Shown: positions 1 to 10,266, counted from the first letter of the stretch. The stretch is DNA of 64,000 nucleotides from Streptomyces sp. B21-083 (GCF_036898825.1 NZ_JARUND010000001.1:434001-498000), one strand, 5' to 3'. Made by a program: numbers and translations. Notes: generated from the sequence alone by a model not told the origin.

Positions 1-962
1 CCAAGGGCATCCTGCGCGAGCAGGGCGACAACACCATCGCCCTGGCGGTGTGGTCCACCGGGAAGGCGGCGGGCCCCGGTTCGGTGAAGCTCGTCGACCT
101 GGGCGCGAGTGCCGGCGGCATCAAGGTGAACACGGTGTCCGCGCCCTCGTACGACGCGAGGACCTACGCCATGCCCGCCCCAGGCGCGCGGATCACGGTG
201 GACGCCGTGCCGTTCCTGAGCACCGGCACGACCACCGAGGTCCCCGTCACGCTCACCGTGGCGAAGGGGGCTCCCGCCGCCCGCGACGTCGAGGTGTCGC
301 TGACCGTCCCGGCCGGCTGGACCGCGACCGCCGACGGCGCCACCGGCTTCGGCCGGGTCCGGCCCGGCACATCGGTGACCGCCCGCTACTCCGTGACCCC
401 GCCCGCCGACCCGGTTCACTACGCCGTGCTGTCGGCGACCGCCGGGCTGAAACAGGCTGGTCGGCCGAAGAGTGTCACCGGCGAGCGGGCCGTGCAGGTG
501 CCACCGCCAGGGCTCTCCAAGGACGCGTACGTCAGCGATCTGACCCTGGTCAAGGCGGTCAACGGCTGGGGTCCGGTCGAGAAGGACCTGTCCAACGGTG
601 AGGCCGCGGCGGGTGACGGACGGACCCTCACCATCGCCGGCACCCCCTACGGCAAGGGCCTCGGCGTCCACGCGAACAGCCAGGTCAGGGTCTATCTGGG
701 CGGCGGCTGCACCAGGTTCACCGGCGTCGCCGGGGTGGACGACGAGGTCGGTGACGGCGGCAGCGTCTCCTTCCAGGTGGTCGCCGACGGCCGCACCCTT
801 GCCACCACCCCGGTCATGTCCGGCTCCGACGGCGGCACCACCGTCGACGTGGACGTGTCCGGCGCTCGCTGGCTGGACCTGGTCGTCGACGGAAACGGCG
901 ATGTCTCCAGCGACCACGCCGACTGGGCGGACGCCGAGTTGACCTGTACGGGCGGTTCCTGA
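1..962 (+). CDS. GH35-like beta-galactosidase, C-terminal part (5' cut by window edge)
   Basis: The open frame runs in from the window edge (first complete codon at position 3) to TGA at 960-962. The first residues (KGILREQGDNTIALAVW) match the jelly-roll domain that ends GH35 beta-galactosidases. They are followed by a NEW3-type Ig-like domain (roughly residues 60-165 of the visible part) and an NPCBM galactose-binding-like domain (roughly 185-318, with GLGVHANS). The catalytic TIM barrel lies outside the window, so the GH35 call rests on accessory domains only. Its stop codon overlaps the ATG of the next gene (TGATG), so the two are probably translationally coupled. It is likely a secreted enzyme removing terminal galactose, in line with the GH89 and GH95 genes downstream. 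Confidence 0.72.
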   Translation, partial: KGILREQGDNTIALAVWSTGKAAGPGSVKLVDLGASAGGIKVNTVSAPSYDARTYAMPAPGARITVDAVPFLSTGTTTEVPVTLTVAKGAPAARDVEVSLTVPAGWTATADGATGFGRVRPGTSVTARYSVTPPADPVHYAVLSATAGLKQAGRPKSVTGERAVQVPPPGLSKDAYVSDLTLVKAVNGWGPVEKDLSNGEAAAGDGRTLTIAGTPYGKGLGVHANSQVRVYLGGGCTRFTGVAGVDDEVGDGGSVSFQVVADGRTLATTPVMSGSDGGTTVDVDVSGARWLDLVVDGNGDVSSDHADWADAELTCTGGS

Positions 963-2194
963 TGGCCGTACAGCCGAGTGCGATACGCGGCGGCCCCATT
1001 GCTCTGCTGCTGGCACTCATCGCCGCCCTGGCGGGGCCGGTGGAACCCGCCCGGGCCGGCCAGCAAGCCGATGGGCACGGCTGGACCGGCACGTGGGCGA
1101 CGGCTCCGAGCGAGCACTACGAGGTCACGGGGATGTCCGAGGTGACGGTACGGATGCCGGTGCGCACCAGCGTCGGCGGCTCTCGGGTATGTGTCCGACT
1201 GTCGAACGCGTACGCCACCCAGCCGGTGACGATCGGTCACGCGACCGTGGGGCTGCGCGACGGCGGACCTGCGGTCAAGCGGCCGTACGAGGTGCGGTTC
1301 GGCGGGAAGAGGCAGGTGACGATCTCGGCCGGGGGCACAGCGGTCAGCGACCCGGTCCGGTTCCCCCTGCCCGCCGGTGCCGATCTGGTGGTCAGCCTCT
1401 ATCTGTCCGGTCAGGTCACCCACATCACCGCCCACTGGTGGGCGCAACAGACCGTGTACTGGACGGACTACCAGGCCGGTGACCATGCCGCCGACACCGG
1501 CGGTGACGCCTTCACCTGGACCACCACGAGCTGGCCGTTCCTCTCCCGCGTCGACGTGAGCGCGCCCAAGGCGGGGTCGGTGGTGGCGCTCGGCGACTCG
1601 ATCACCGACGGGTCCTATTCGACGACCGACACCAACCGGCGCTGGCCCGACCTGCTGTCCGCGCGGCTGAACGCCTGCCGCCCCGGCGCCGGGGTGCTCA
1701 ACGCGGGTATCACCAGCAACCGGATCACCGCCGGGACGGAGACCAACCCCTCGGCGCTGGACCGTCTCGAACGGGATGTGCTGTCCCAGCCGGGGGCCAG
1801 GACCCTGATCCTCTTCGAGGGGATCAACGACCTCGGCGGAGCGAGTGCCGAGCAGATCATCCCCGGGATGAAGACCATCGCGGGCCGTGCCCACCAGCGC
1901 GGTATGCGGGTCGTCGGCGCCACGATCACCCCGTACATGGACTTCACCTGGGGCGGCTGGAGCGAGGAGCGGGAGGCACGGCGGCAGCGGGTCAACGCGT
2001 TCGTACGGCACTCCGCCCACGTCTTCGACGACTACGCCGACTTCGACCGGGCGGTACGCGACCCGGCGGACCCACGGAGGCTCGGCCAGGCGTACGACTC
2101 CGGTGACCATCTGCATCCCGACGACGCCGGCATGAAGGCGTTCGCCGACTCCATCGACCTGACCTCGCTCGGCCTCGGCCGTGGCTGTTCCTGA
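962..2194 (+). CDS. Secreted SGNH/GDSL-type esterase
   Basis: This 410-aa protein has a Sec-type signal peptide ending near residue 33 (ALAGPVEPARA). A beta-rich N-terminal region opens with WTGTWATAPSEHYE, as in many Streptomyces SGNH hydrolases. The SGNH blocks are visible: GDSITDG (block I, nucleophilic Ser), GIND (block III Asn) and DHLHPDDAG (block V Asp/His). The ATG overlaps the stop of the GH35-like gene. The family hydrolyses acyl esters; in a glycan locus it could remove O-acetyl groups from sugars, but the substrate is inferred from context only. Confidence 0.85.
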   Translation: MAVQPSAIRGGPIALLLALIAALAGPVEPARAGQQADGHGWTGTWATAPSEHYEVTGMSEVTVRMPVRTSVGGSRVCVRLSNAYATQPVTIGHATVGLRDGGPAVKRPYEVRFGGKRQVTISAGGTAVSDPVRFPLPAGADLVVSLYLSGQVTHITAHWWAQQTVYWTDYQAGDHAADTGGDAFTWTTTSWPFLSRVDVSAPKAGSVVALGDSITDGSYSTTDTNRRWPDLLSARLNACRPGAGVLNAGITSNRITAGTETNPSALDRLERDVLSQPGARTLILFEGINDLGGASAEQIIPGMKTIAGRAHQRGMRVVGATITPYMDFTWGGWSEEREARRQRVNAFVRHSAHVFDDYADFDRAVRDPADPRRLGQAYDSGDHLHPDDAGMKAFADSIDLTSLGLGRGCS

Positions 2195-2206
2195 GGAGGA
2201 CCAGTA

Positions 2207-2825
2207 GTGCTCGGAGTTGTCGGACACCGAAGAAGACGGGCGGGCCTGGCCACGGCCATGATCGCCCTGGTGGCAGGACTGCTGCTCCCGGCCCCCACCG
2301 CGCAAGCAGCACAGCAGGCGCAGGCACAACAGACGCAGCACACGCGGCACACGCGGCGGTGGACGGGAACCTGGGCGACCGCGCAGCACGCCGCGTACGA
2401 CCCTCGGTCACCTACGGCGGGGACACCTTCACCTGGCCGGACACCGGGCCGGGGGCCAAGGACAACGTGGTGTCGTTCGGCCGGCACGTACACCTGTCCG
2501 GCACGGGCCGGCGGCTGGCCTTTCTCGGCACCAGCACCAGCACCTGCGGCGCGGGCGCGGGCCCCGGGAAAGTCGTGTATGCGCACGGCACCGAGCAGGA
2601 CTTCTCCGTCGACGTGCCCGACTGGTACGGACGTACGCCTCCGCCGCGGTGGTGCTGCCGTACCGCAACACTTCTTCGGGCCGGGACGACAACCCCGTCA
2701 GCCTCTTCGCCTTCGGCCTCGATCTGGCGGACAAGGAGCTGCACTCCGTCGTGCTGCCGAAAGTCGGCGACGGCCTGGGCAGCGGTGGTCCCGCCCTGCA
2801 CGTCTTCGTGATGTCCGTCGCCTGA
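2207..2825 (+). pseudogene. Frameshifted secreted protein with galactose-binding-like C-terminus
   Basis: The gene reads only if the frame is changed twice. It begins at GTG 2207 (AGGAGG-like RBS at 2194-2199) with a signal peptide and WTGTWATAQHAAYDP. The frame then shifts near 2400 into SVTYGGDTFTWPDTGPG, and again near 2635 into YASAAVVLPYRN through ALHVFVMSVA and TGA 2823-2825. The last part resembles the beta-sandwich found at the C-terminus of several Streptomyces glycosidases. The N-terminus resembles the neighbouring SGNH esterase but jumps straight to the C-terminal domain, so an internal deletion probably accompanied the frameshifts. Two separate shifts make simple sequencing error less likely, though possible. 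Confidence 0.7.
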
Positions 2826-2892
2826 CACGGGCCGTGGCGCGGCCGGGCCGGCCTGAGCTCCAGAGATCGCCAAAGCCTTGAGAGGACCCTTC

Positions 2893-5800
2893 ATGACAGG
2901 CAATCAACCCCTCAGCCGCCGACGTCTGCTCGCCGGAGGGGCCGCGTTCGGCGGTGTGGTGCTGCTGGCCCCGCCGCAGGGCGCCCAGGCGGCCCCAGCA
3001 ACAGCGGGCGGGGCGGCGAAGCCGTTCAGCACGACTCCGGCATCTCTCGCGCTGCGCCGGCTGCTCCCCGATCATCACCGGCAGATCACGCTGCGCGCGC
3101 TGGCCGGCGGCACCGCCGACCGGTTCCGGGTCACCGGCCGGGCCGGGGCGATCACCGTGGAGGGCACCAGCCCGGCGGTGCTGCTCACCGGCGTCAACAC
3201 CTATCTCGCGCGCGCGGCGAAGGCCGACATTTCGTGGAACGGCGCACAGCTGGACCTGCCCAGGCTGCTGCCCGCCCCGCACGGGGAGATCGCCGGATCG
3301 GCGAACGTGCCGCACCGGTTCGCCCTCAACGACACCAACGACGGCTACACCGGCCCCTACCGCGACTGGGACGCGTGGGAACGGGAACTGGACGTCCTCG
3401 CACTGCACGGCATCAACGAGGTCCTCGTCTACACCGGCGGCGACGCCGTCTACTACGACACCTTCCGCCAATTCGCCTACTCGGACGCGGAGTTGAGGGC
3501 GTGGATCCCGGCCCCGGCCCATCAGCCGTGGTGGCTGCTGCAGAACATGTCGGGGTTCGGAGGCCCGGTGTCCCGGCGGCTCATCGAGAAGCGCGCCGAC
3601 CTCGCGGCGAAGATCACCGCCCGGGTGCGGGAGCTGGGCATGACTCCCGTACTGCCGGGCTACTTCGGTACCGTGCCCGACGGGTTCGTGGCGAAGAACG
3701 GCGGTGACGCGGCGGTCGTACCGCAGGGCGACTGGGGTGCCTTCAAGCGACCCGACTGGCTCGATCCGCGTACGACCGTGTTCGGCGAGGTCGCCGCCGC
3801 CTTCTACCGGGCCCAGTCGGAACGCTTCGGCGACAGCACGATGTACAAGATGGATCTGCTGCACGAGGGCGGCAACGCCGGTGACGTTCCCGTGGGGCAG
3901 GCCGCGAGGGCCGTGGAGGCGGCGCTGCGCAAGGCCCGTCCCGGCGCCGTCTGGGCGATCCTCGGCTGGCAGAACAACCCCAGCAGGGAGATCCTCGACG
4001 CCGTCGACGAGTCCCGGATGTTCGTCGTCGACGGCCTGTCCGACCGCTACACCACGGTCACCGACCGGGAGAGCGACTGGGGCGGCACGCCGTACGCGTT
4101 CGGCAGCATCTGGAACTTCGGCGGCCACACCCCGATGGGGGCCAACGCCCCGGACTGGGTGGAGCAGTACCCGAAGTGGCGGGACAAGGACGACAGCGCC
4201 CTGGCCGGCATCGCCGCGATGCCGGAGGCCGCCGACAACAACCACGCCGCGTTGGCCCTGCTCACCGACCTGGCCTGGACACCCGGCACGATCGACCTCG
4301 GCGACTGGTTCGCCTCGTACGCCGTGTCCCGGTACGGCGCCGAGGACCCGCACGCCCTCGCCGCCTGGAAGATCATCGGCGAGACCGCGTACGGCATGTC
4401 CCGCGCCGACGGCTGGAGCGAGGCGCCCGACGGACTGTTCGGGGCCCGCCCGAGCCTGGGCGCGAACAAGGCCGCGGCCTGGGGACCGGAGGCGGACCGC
4501 TACGACACCACCGCGTTCGACCTGGCGCTGACGGAACTGCTGAAGGTGACGCCCGCGCTGCGCGACAACTCGGCGTACCGCTACGACCTGGCGGATGTGG
4601 CCCGGCAGGTGCTGTCCAACCGCAGCCGAATGCTGCTGCCGCAGATCAAGGCCGCCCACGACACGGCCGACCGCGTCCGCTTCGACGAGCTCACCGGCGT
4701 CTGGCTCGACTGGATGAAGCTCATGGACAGGGTGCTGGCCACCAGCGGGCAGCACTTGCTCGGGAGATGGCTGGCCGACGCCCGTTCCTGGGGCGGCACG
4801 AGGACCGAGAAGGACCAGCTGGAGTACGACGCCCGGTCGATCATCAGCACCTGGGGCGGCCGGGCCAGCAGCGAGGAGGGGCTGCACGACTACGCCAACC
4901 GGGAGTGGTCAGGGCTGGTCGGCGGCCTCTATCTGACCCGCTGGACGCTGTACTTCCGGGAATTGTCCCGCGCCCTGCGACAGAACCGGCCGCCGAAGAC
5001 GGTCGACTGGTTCACGCTGGAGGACGACTGGGCCCACCGGCACGACAGTTACCCGACGAAGACCAGCGGCGACGTCCACCGGCTGGCGCGGCGGGTGCAC
5101 GACACCCTGGCCGCCGACACCCACCAGGTCACGCTGACCGCGTCCTCTCCCAGGGGGGCGGTGGTGGAGGGCGGTGCGGTCATGGTCACGGTGGCGTTCA
5201 CCAACCGCAACGGGTTCGCCCCGGCGACCGGGGTCGCGCTTGCCGTCGAGGCACCGGAGGGGCTGACCGCCCGGCCGGTCGGCGCGGTGACCGCCGCCTC
5301 GGTCGCGCCGGGCGAGACGTTCTCGGCGGCCTTCGAGATCACCCTCACGGGTTCCGTCGACGCTCTGGTGACGCGCGTGCGGGCCACCGCCTCGTACCGC
5401 GGCGGCGCCTCGAAGGGATCGGTGGGTCCGGCGGGTAGGCCCCGGGGTTCGGCCTCGGCGTCGGTGCGGCTCATGGCAGGCACGGGGGTGCGCGACCCGT
5501 ACCGGACCGCGAACTTCAACGACGCCGTCTTCGGCCAGTCGGGCGCCGCGCTGGCCATCGAGGGCGCGGGCGCCGACCTGTGGGCCGGTACCAACCAGTT
5601 CGGCGCCATCCACCGCGCGGGCGCGTTCGGGACCGCCTCCACCGCCACGGTGCGGGTCGCCTCGCAGGACAGCACCGGCGGGTGGGCCCGCGCCGGGCTC
5701 ATCGTCCGCGACGACCTGTCCGTCGACGGCTCCCCCGGATACGTCAATCTGGCCGTGACGCCGTCGAACGGATGCGTGCTGTCCTGGGACTCCGGCCAGG

Positions 5801-6045
5801 ACGGGACGTTCGACTCGATCAAGCTGGCCGGCTCCTTCGCCGCACCGGTGTTCCTGCGCCTGACCCGCGCCGGTTCCGCCTACACGGGCGAGGCCAGCAC
5901 CGACGGCACGACATGGACCACCGTCGGCACAGCCACGCCGGGTGCCGCCGCCGCCACCCAGGACGTGGGCGTCTTCATGACGGCGGCGAACGGCTGGACC
6001 AGCACCCGTGGGATCGCGGAGTTCAGGGACTTCACGGTGTCCTGA
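2893..6045 (+). CDS. Tat-secreted GH89 alpha-N-acetylglucosaminidase
   Basis: This 1050-aa protein starts at ATG 2893 with GAGAGGA 8 nt upstream. A twin-arginine signal (SRRRLLAGGAAFGGVV) precedes a NAGLU N-terminal domain. The GH89 barrel follows, with family landmarks RFALNDTNDGY, HGINEVLVYTGGDA, WWLLQNMSGFGGP and LPGYFGTVPDGF, then the helical NAGLU C-terminal domain to about residue 730. The tail adds a NEW3-like Ig domain (about 745-850) and a concanavalin/DUF1349-like sandwich (about 870-1050, ending IAEFRDFTVS). GH89 enzymes release terminal alpha-linked GlcNAc, for example from mucin or heparan-type glycans. With fucosidase and galactosidase genes alongside, a role in animal or microbial glycoconjugate use is plausible. 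Confidence 0.93.
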   Translation: MTGNQPLSRRRLLAGGAAFGGVVLLAPPQGAQAAPATAGGAAKPFSTTPASLALRRLLPDHHRQITLRALAGGTADRFRVTGRAGAITVEGTSPAVLLTGVNTYLARAAKADISWNGAQLDLPRLLPAPHGEIAGSANVPHRFALNDTNDGYTGPYRDWDAWERELDVLALHGINEVLVYTGGDAVYYDTFRQFAYSDAELRAWIPAPAHQPWWLLQNMSGFGGPVSRRLIEKRADLAAKITARVRELGMTPVLPGYFGTVPDGFVAKNGGDAAVVPQGDWGAFKRPDWLDPRTTVFGEVAAAFYRAQSERFGDSTMYKMDLLHEGGNAGDVPVGQAARAVEAALRKARPGAVWAILGWQNNPSREILDAVDESRMFVVDGLSDRYTTVTDRESDWGGTPYAFGSIWNFGGHTPMGANAPDWVEQYPKWRDKDDSALAGIAAMPEAADNNHAALALLTDLAWTPGTIDLGDWFASYAVSRYGAEDPHALAAWKIIGETAYGMSRADGWSEAPDGLFGARPSLGANKAAAWGPEADRYDTTAFDLALTELLKVTPALRDNSAYRYDLADVARQVLSNRSRMLLPQIKAAHDTADRVRFDELTGVWLDWMKLMDRVLATSGQHLLGRWLADARSWGGTRTEKDQLEYDARSIISTWGGRASSEEGLHDYANREWSGLVGGLYLTRWTLYFRELSRALRQNRPPKTVDWFTLEDDWAHRHDSYPTKTSGDVHRLARRVHDTLAADTHQVTLTASSPRGAVVEGGAVMVTVAFTNRNGFAPATGVALAVEAPEGLTARPVGAVTAASVAPGETFSAAFEITLTGSVDALVTRVRATASYRGGASKGSVGPAGRPRGSASASVRLMAGTGVRDPYRTANFNDAVFGQSGAALAIEGAGADLWAGTNQFGAIHRAGAFGTASTATVRVASQDSTGGWARAGLIVRDDLSVDGSPGYVNLAVTPSNGCVLSWDSGQDGTFDSIKLAGSFAAPVFLRLTRAGSAYTGEASTDGTTWTTVGTATPGAAAATQDVGVFMTAANGWTSTRGIAEFRDFTVS

Positions 6046-6328
6046 CCCCCGGCCCGGGCGCGGGTTCGCGGCGCGCTGCCCCGGGCCCGGTGTCGTCCCC
6101 CTTTCGACGCGCCGCCGGCTCGGGCTGTGGCGCGGCGGATTCGGGGAGGGCGCGGAACAGCAGCCGGCTCAGTGCGGGCATGAAAATCAGTGGCCCCAGC
6201 TCGGCCCGCAGGGACACCGCGTCGGCGACGCTGCCGATGAGAGGACCCGCCAGACCGCCGATGCTGACGGTCGGACCGACGACGCGGGCTCGCCGAGAAG
6301 ATCCGAACCCTCGGCCCGACGCACGATG
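6032..6328 (-). pseudogene. C-terminal remnant of an MFS permease
   Basis: Between the converging GH89 and GH95 genes the minus strand has an open stretch from just after a stop (6329-6331) to TAG/TGA at 6032-6034. Its middle reads VSIGGLAGPLIGSVADA, then VSLRAELGPLIFMPALSRLL and FRALPE. This looks like the last two membrane helices of a major facilitator superfamily transporter followed by a polar tail. No start codon or upstream helices remain. It is probably the leftover of a sugar permease that once belonged to the locus. The call is by pattern only. Confidence 0.45.
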
Positions 6329-6372
6329 TCACCCGCGCCGGCCGCGGCGTGTCCGCAGCCGGGGTACCGCCG

Positions 6373-9300
6373 TCACGGCTTGCTGGGCTTCACCTTCCTG
6401 TCGACGCCGTTCACCCGCACGGTGACGTCGCGTCGGCTTCGCGCCCGGTCGGCCACGACCCTGTAGGACGTGACCTCGCCGTCCCGCCACTCACAGCTGA
6501 CCTCGTAGCCGCCACGGGCGCGGAGCCCCGTGAACGAACCCCTGGGCTTCCAGCCGTCCGGCAGAGCGGGCAGCAGGTGGAGGACGCCGTTGTGGCTCTG
6601 CAGGAGCATCTCCGCCACGGCGCCAGTGATGCCGAAGTTGCCGTCCATCTGGAAGGGCGGGTGGTTGCAGAACAGGTTGGGCAGCGTGTTGTAGGTCAAC
6701 AGGCCGCGCAGCATGACCTGGGCGCGCTGCCCGTCACCGAGACGGGCGAAGAGGGCCGCCCGCCAGGGCCAGGTCCATGAGCGCCGGCTGTCACCGGAGA
6801 CCGTCGCGGCCGTGAACGGGACGCCCTCCTTCTCACCGCACCGTGCTTTCAGCGAGACGAGGGCGGCGGCCGCCAGGTCGGGCGTGTTCGGGGTGATCTG
6901 ACGGCCCGGATAGACCGCGAAGAGGTGCGAGGTGTGGCGGTGGATGTCGGTGGGGCTGTCGATGTCCTCCTGCCACTCCTGCAGCTGGCCCCACTTGCCG
7001 ATCCTGTTCGGTGCGAGGCGCGCCTGCATGTCCGTGACCTTGGCCCAGTAGGCGGGGTCGGAGTCGAGCACCGCCTCGCAGTCGAGGTAGTTCTGGAACA
7101 GGTCCCAGATGATCTGCTGGTCGTACATGACCCCGTCCTCGCGCGGCCCGTGCTCGGGGGACCAACCGTTCGGCGCGACGAGGAGTCCGTCCTCGCGTTC
7201 CTTGAGATGGCCCTCCCAGAACTCGCAGATCTCCTTGATCATCGGATGGGCGACAGTACGGAGGTAGACCTTGTCCTGGGTGAACGCCCAGTGTTCGTAG
7301 AGGTGTTGCGCGTACCAGGCGCTCGCGGTGGTGTTCCACTCCCACGCGTTGCCGCCGAAGATGCTCTGGCTGGTGCGGGCGGTCCAGCCGCGCGAGTCCT
7401 CACCGAAGGCGTTGCGGGTGGCGACGCGGCTGGGCACGGCCACCTGCCTGATGAACCCGACGAGCGCCTCGTGGCACTCCGGCAGGTTCGTCGTCTCGGC
7501 GCCCCAGTAGTTCATCTGGATGTTGATGTTGGTGTGGTAGTCGGAGGCCCAGGCAGGCGCGTTGCTGTCGTTCCACAGTCCCTGGAGGTTGGCGGGCAGG
7601 CCGCTCGGGCGGGAGGAACTGATCAGCAGGTATCGGCCGTAGTCGAACATCGTCTGCTCAAGGGTCGGGTCCTGCCCGCCCGCCGCATAGCGCGCCAGCC
7701 GGGCCTGGGTCGGCAGGGCGACGACAGCCGCGTCGGAGGTGCCCCAGCGGACGGAGACCCGGTTCATGAGCGAGCGGGTCGCCGCGGTGTGTTCGGCGCG
7801 CAACTTGTCGTAGGACCGGGCGGCCGCCTTGGCGAGCGTTCTGCCGACGGCCGGCTCCGGATCGGCTCCGCGCCAGCCGGCCGCGGCGTCGAGCCGGTAG
7901 TCGGTGCGTGCGTCGAGCAGCAGTGTGAGGGTCCTACAGCCGCTGAACCGGAGTACCGACCCGTCAGTGCTGAAGTCGCCGTCGGTGTGCGCGACGCGGA
8001 TGGTGCACGCGTGCTTGAGGCCGTTGCCCATGACCCCGCGGAAGGCGATTTGCCGAGCGCCGGCGTCGACCGTCGTCGGAGCCCCCTCCTGTCCGGACGT
8101 CAGGGAGATCGCTCCGGACAGGCCCTGGTCGCTGTCGGACGCGTACCGGAACACCATGACGTCCGCGGACCGGCTGGCGAAGGCCTCGCGCAGGACGCGG
8201 CGCCCCGGTGTGCCGAAGCGGGTGACATGGACGCCCTCGACGAAGTCCAGGGAGCGCTGGTAGTCGACGAAGGTGCGCTGCGTGCGCGTGTCGAACGCCC
8301 TTCCCTCCAGGGCGATTCCCGCGATCTGGAAGCCGGTGCACGACTCGCCGGGCGTGAACGTGAGGCGGTAGGTGCGGTACTCCGTGCTGTCGGTGATCCG
8401 GAAGGTCCGCGTCTCGCCGCGCCCGGCGAAGGGCGCGCCGGGGTTCTGCGTGTCGAGGGTCACCCAGGCCTGCCCGTCCTGCGACGCCTCCAGTACCCAT
8501 CGCCGGGGGTCGTCCTGCGGACGGTCCGGGGCCGCCGTCAGCGCGTACGAGGTGACAGCCACCGCGCGCGGGAGGTCGGCCTGCCAGACGACCGTCGGCG
8601 CGGCGTCGTCGACCCGCCAGACCGTGGCCGGATCCCGGTCCACCGAGCACGAGATGTCCGTGGCCCGGGAGCCGGCCCCCGCACCCGATCCCACGGAGTG
8701 GCCGCTCGGCGACGACAGGTACGTGGAAGCGTCCCCGAGGTCGACGCCCGCCAGACTTATCTCGCTCACCTGGAAGTGGCTGACCCCGGGCTTGGGGACG
8801 AAGTCGAAGCGGTAGAAGCGGTAGGCACCGGCCTGGTCGCAGGTGAATTCCTTCGTCCGGAAACGGCTCTCGAAGGGGTCCGCCAGGGCGCGGCTGTCCA
8901 GCGTGGTCCAGGTGGTGCCGTCGGTGGAGCCTGCGAACGTCCACTCCTGCGGGTCGCGTTGCGGCACGTCGTTGGCGCTCGTCAGACGGTAGGACGCGAC
9001 CTCGACGGGGTCGGGCAGTTCGACCTGCCATCGCACCGTCGAACCGGGCCCCTCGATGCACCACTTGGTGTTCGCGTCACCGTCGTGCGTCTTGTCGACG
9101 CCTTCCGACGGCGAGGTACGGTACGGACCGCCCGGGGCCGTCACCTTCGCGCGGGCGGTGAAGGTGACGAGGACATCGCCGAAGTTCCGGTAGGAGCCGA
9201 AGCCGGTCATGCCGGTGTCGAAGTCGCTGTCCGGCTTGCCCGCCAGGGCGTTGTCGTAGTTGTTGACCCCGCCCCACAGGCTCTGCTCGTTGAACTGGAC

Positions 9301-9573
9301 GCGCTCCTGGTCCGGGCCGGCGAAGAGCATGGCGCCCAGCCGGCCGTTGCCGATCGGCAGGGCCTGCGACTGCCAGTCCACGGCGGGGACGGGATACTTC
9401 AGCGCCGTGCGCGACAGGGTGGGCCACTGGACGGACGCGGCCGTGGTGGAGTCGGCGGCGACGGCCTGGCCGGCGGAGAATCCGCCGGCCAGTTGTGTGA
9501 CCAACGGAGTGACGGCGAAGGCCCCGCCAAGCTTGAGGACGCTTCGTCTCTGCGGTGGGGACGCATGGGTCAC
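6373..9573 (-). CDS. Tat-secreted GH95 alpha-L-fucosidase with two inserted F5/8-like domains
   Basis: This 1066-aa protein starts at GTG 9573 with AGGAG 8 nt upstream. A twin-arginine signal ([17 protein letters not shown]) leads to an N-terminal GH95 sandwich ([20 protein letters not shown]). The (alpha/alpha)6 catalytic region shows [37 protein letters not shown] and [16 protein letters not shown]. It is about 300 residues longer than usual GH95 enzymes because two discoidin-like carbohydrate-binding domains (about residues 140-275 and 280-420, each with a WxxxxSxDGxxW pattern) are inserted in the N-terminal half. GH95 enzymes cleave fucose or galactose from alpha-1,2 linkages. The gene converges on GH89. 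Confidence 0.92.
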   Translation of the reverse strand: MTHASPPQRRSVLKLGGAFAVTPLVTQLAGGFSAGQAVAADSTTAASVQWPTLSRTALKYPVPAVDWQSQALPIGNGRLGAMLFAGPDQERVQFNEQSLWGGVNNYDNALAGKPDSDFDTGMTGFGSYRNFGDVLVTFTARAKVTAPGGPYRTSPSEGVDKTHDGDANTKWCIEGPGSTVRWQVELPDPVEVASYRLTSANDVPQRDPQEWTFAGSTDGTTWTTLDSRALADPFESRFRTKEFTCDQAGAYRFYRFDFVPKPGVSHFQVSEISLAGVDLGDASTYLSSPSGHSVGSGAGAGSRATDISCSVDRDPATVWRVDDAAPTVVWQADLPRAVAVTSYALTAAPDRPQDDPRRWVLEASQDGQAWVTLDTQNPGAPFAGRGETRTFRITDSTEYRTYRLTFTPGESCTGFQIAGIALEGRAFDTRTQRTFVDYQRSLDFVEGVHVTRFGTPGRRVLREAFASRSADVMVFRYASDSDQGLSGAISLTSGQEGAPTTVDAGARQIAFRGVMGNGLKHACTIRVAHTDGDFSTDGSVLRFSGCRTLTLLLDARTDYRLDAAAGWRGADPEPAVGRTLAKAAARSYDKLRAEHTAATRSLMNRVSVRWGTSDAAVVALPTQARLARYAAGGQDPTLEQTMFDYGRYLLISSSRPSGLPANLQGLWNDSNAPAWASDYHTNINIQMNYWGAETTNLPECHEALVGFIRQVAVPSRVATRNAFGEDSRGWTARTSQSIFGGNAWEWNTTASAWYAQHLYEHWAFTQDKVYLRTVAHPMIKEICEFWEGHLKEREDGLLVAPNGWSPEHGPREDGVMYDQQIIWDLFQNYLDCEAVLDSDPAYWAKVTDMQARLAPNRIGKWGQLQEWQEDIDSPTDIHRHTSHLFAVYPGRQITPNTPDLAAAALVSLKARCGEKEGVPFTAATVSGDSRRSWTWPWRAALFARLGDGQRAQVMLRGLLTYNTLPNLFCNHPPFQMDGNFGITGAVAEMLLQSHNGVLHLLPALPDGWKPRGSFTGLRARGGYEVSCEWRDGEVTSYRVVADRARSRRDVTVRVNGVDRKVKPSKP

Positions 9574-9907
9574 GGCGAGATCTCCTGGCCATTGGTTTCA
9601 GTCGGAGGGAGGAAATACAGCCCTCGTTGAATTTTTCGAGGGCATGTCATCTTTACGGGGTAATAGATGGGATGTCTAGAGGTGAGGTAGCTACGGACAC
9701 GCCCATCACCTGCACGACCAACAAGCCATGCGAGCAAAAAGGCGCAATACATCGGATGTCAGTCGAGGCAACCGCCCATCGATCCCGACCCATTCACACA
9801 TGGAACTCGGTGCGGTCGTTACCGTGTACGAGTTCAGGCACCACCCTCAAGAGCCGCCAACTCGGCTTCTCGGCGTTCGTCGGAGCCTTTGTCGTCCTCG
9901 ATGCCCG
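9574..9907. promoter_or_regulatory. Upstream region of the GH95 gene with repeated GGATGTC half-sites
   Basis: No gene is visible in this 334-bp stretch, which is clearly poorer in GC than its surroundings. It holds a hairpin (CCCTCG at 9621-9626 against CGAGGG at 9637-9642). It also has two copies of GGATGTC, at 9670-9676 (GATGGGATGTC) and 9754-9760 (ACATCGGATGTC, an imperfect palindrome). These are candidate operators for the fucosidase gene, which starts at 9573. The assignment is inference. Confidence 0.3.
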
Positions 9908-10139
9908 TCAGACGGGATCCTCGCCGTCCTTGAGCGCCACCCAGTCCGGGTTACGAGCCTTGAGTGCCAGGGGCCTCGTCCAGCGACTCGGCGAGAACGA
10001 TCTTCTGCGCGCCTTTGGCGAAGGCCCAGGCAGCCACGGTGTACGCGCGCATGACGTCGATCACGACAGCCACGGACGGGGTTTCGACCAGATCGGTGAT
10101 GCCAGTGATGCCGAGGGAACGAGGGTCCATTCCGCACAT
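9908..10139 (-). pseudogene. Truncated, frameshifted 2-phosphosulfolactate phosphatase (ComB) family gene
   Basis: From ATG 10139 the frame reads [19 protein letters not shown], then [20 protein letters not shown] and [15 protein letters not shown], which matches the N-terminal domain of the ComB family. The homology then continues one frame over as [20 protein letters not shown] to TGA at 9908-9910. Only about 75 of the roughly 240 residues of the family remain, so both a frameshift and a 3' loss have occurred. No function is expected. Confidence 0.65.
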
Positions 10140-10160
10140 GATCGCGCATGCCCTACCCGA

Positions 10161-10177
10161 GGCACCTGACAGGTGCC
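10161..10177. terminator. Short GC hairpin
   Basis: GGCACCT (10161-10167) pairs perfectly with AGGTGCC (10171-10177) over a 3-nt loop, about 90 bp past the stop of the leftward gene ending at 10267. A weak terminator is possible. Confidence 0.3.
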
Positions 10178-10266
10178 GCGCGTCATAGGGACGGTCTTCG
10201 GGGCACGCCACCTCCAGCGCGGTCAGCCGCTCTTCGTCGCCGCGTGCGCTCCGGGAGATCTTCCGG

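Noticed and set aside
692..2389. 565-aa antisense open frame
   Set aside because: It is opposite the GH35-like and SGNH genes, is rich in Arg/Gly/Pro/Val with no domain, and arises from GC bias.
2698..4887. 729-aa antisense open frame
   Set aside because: It is fully antisense to the GH89 gene, low-complexity and without RBS or motif.
6925..9630. 901-aa plus-strand open frame
   Set aside because: It is antisense to the well-supported GH95 gene and has no recognisable domain.
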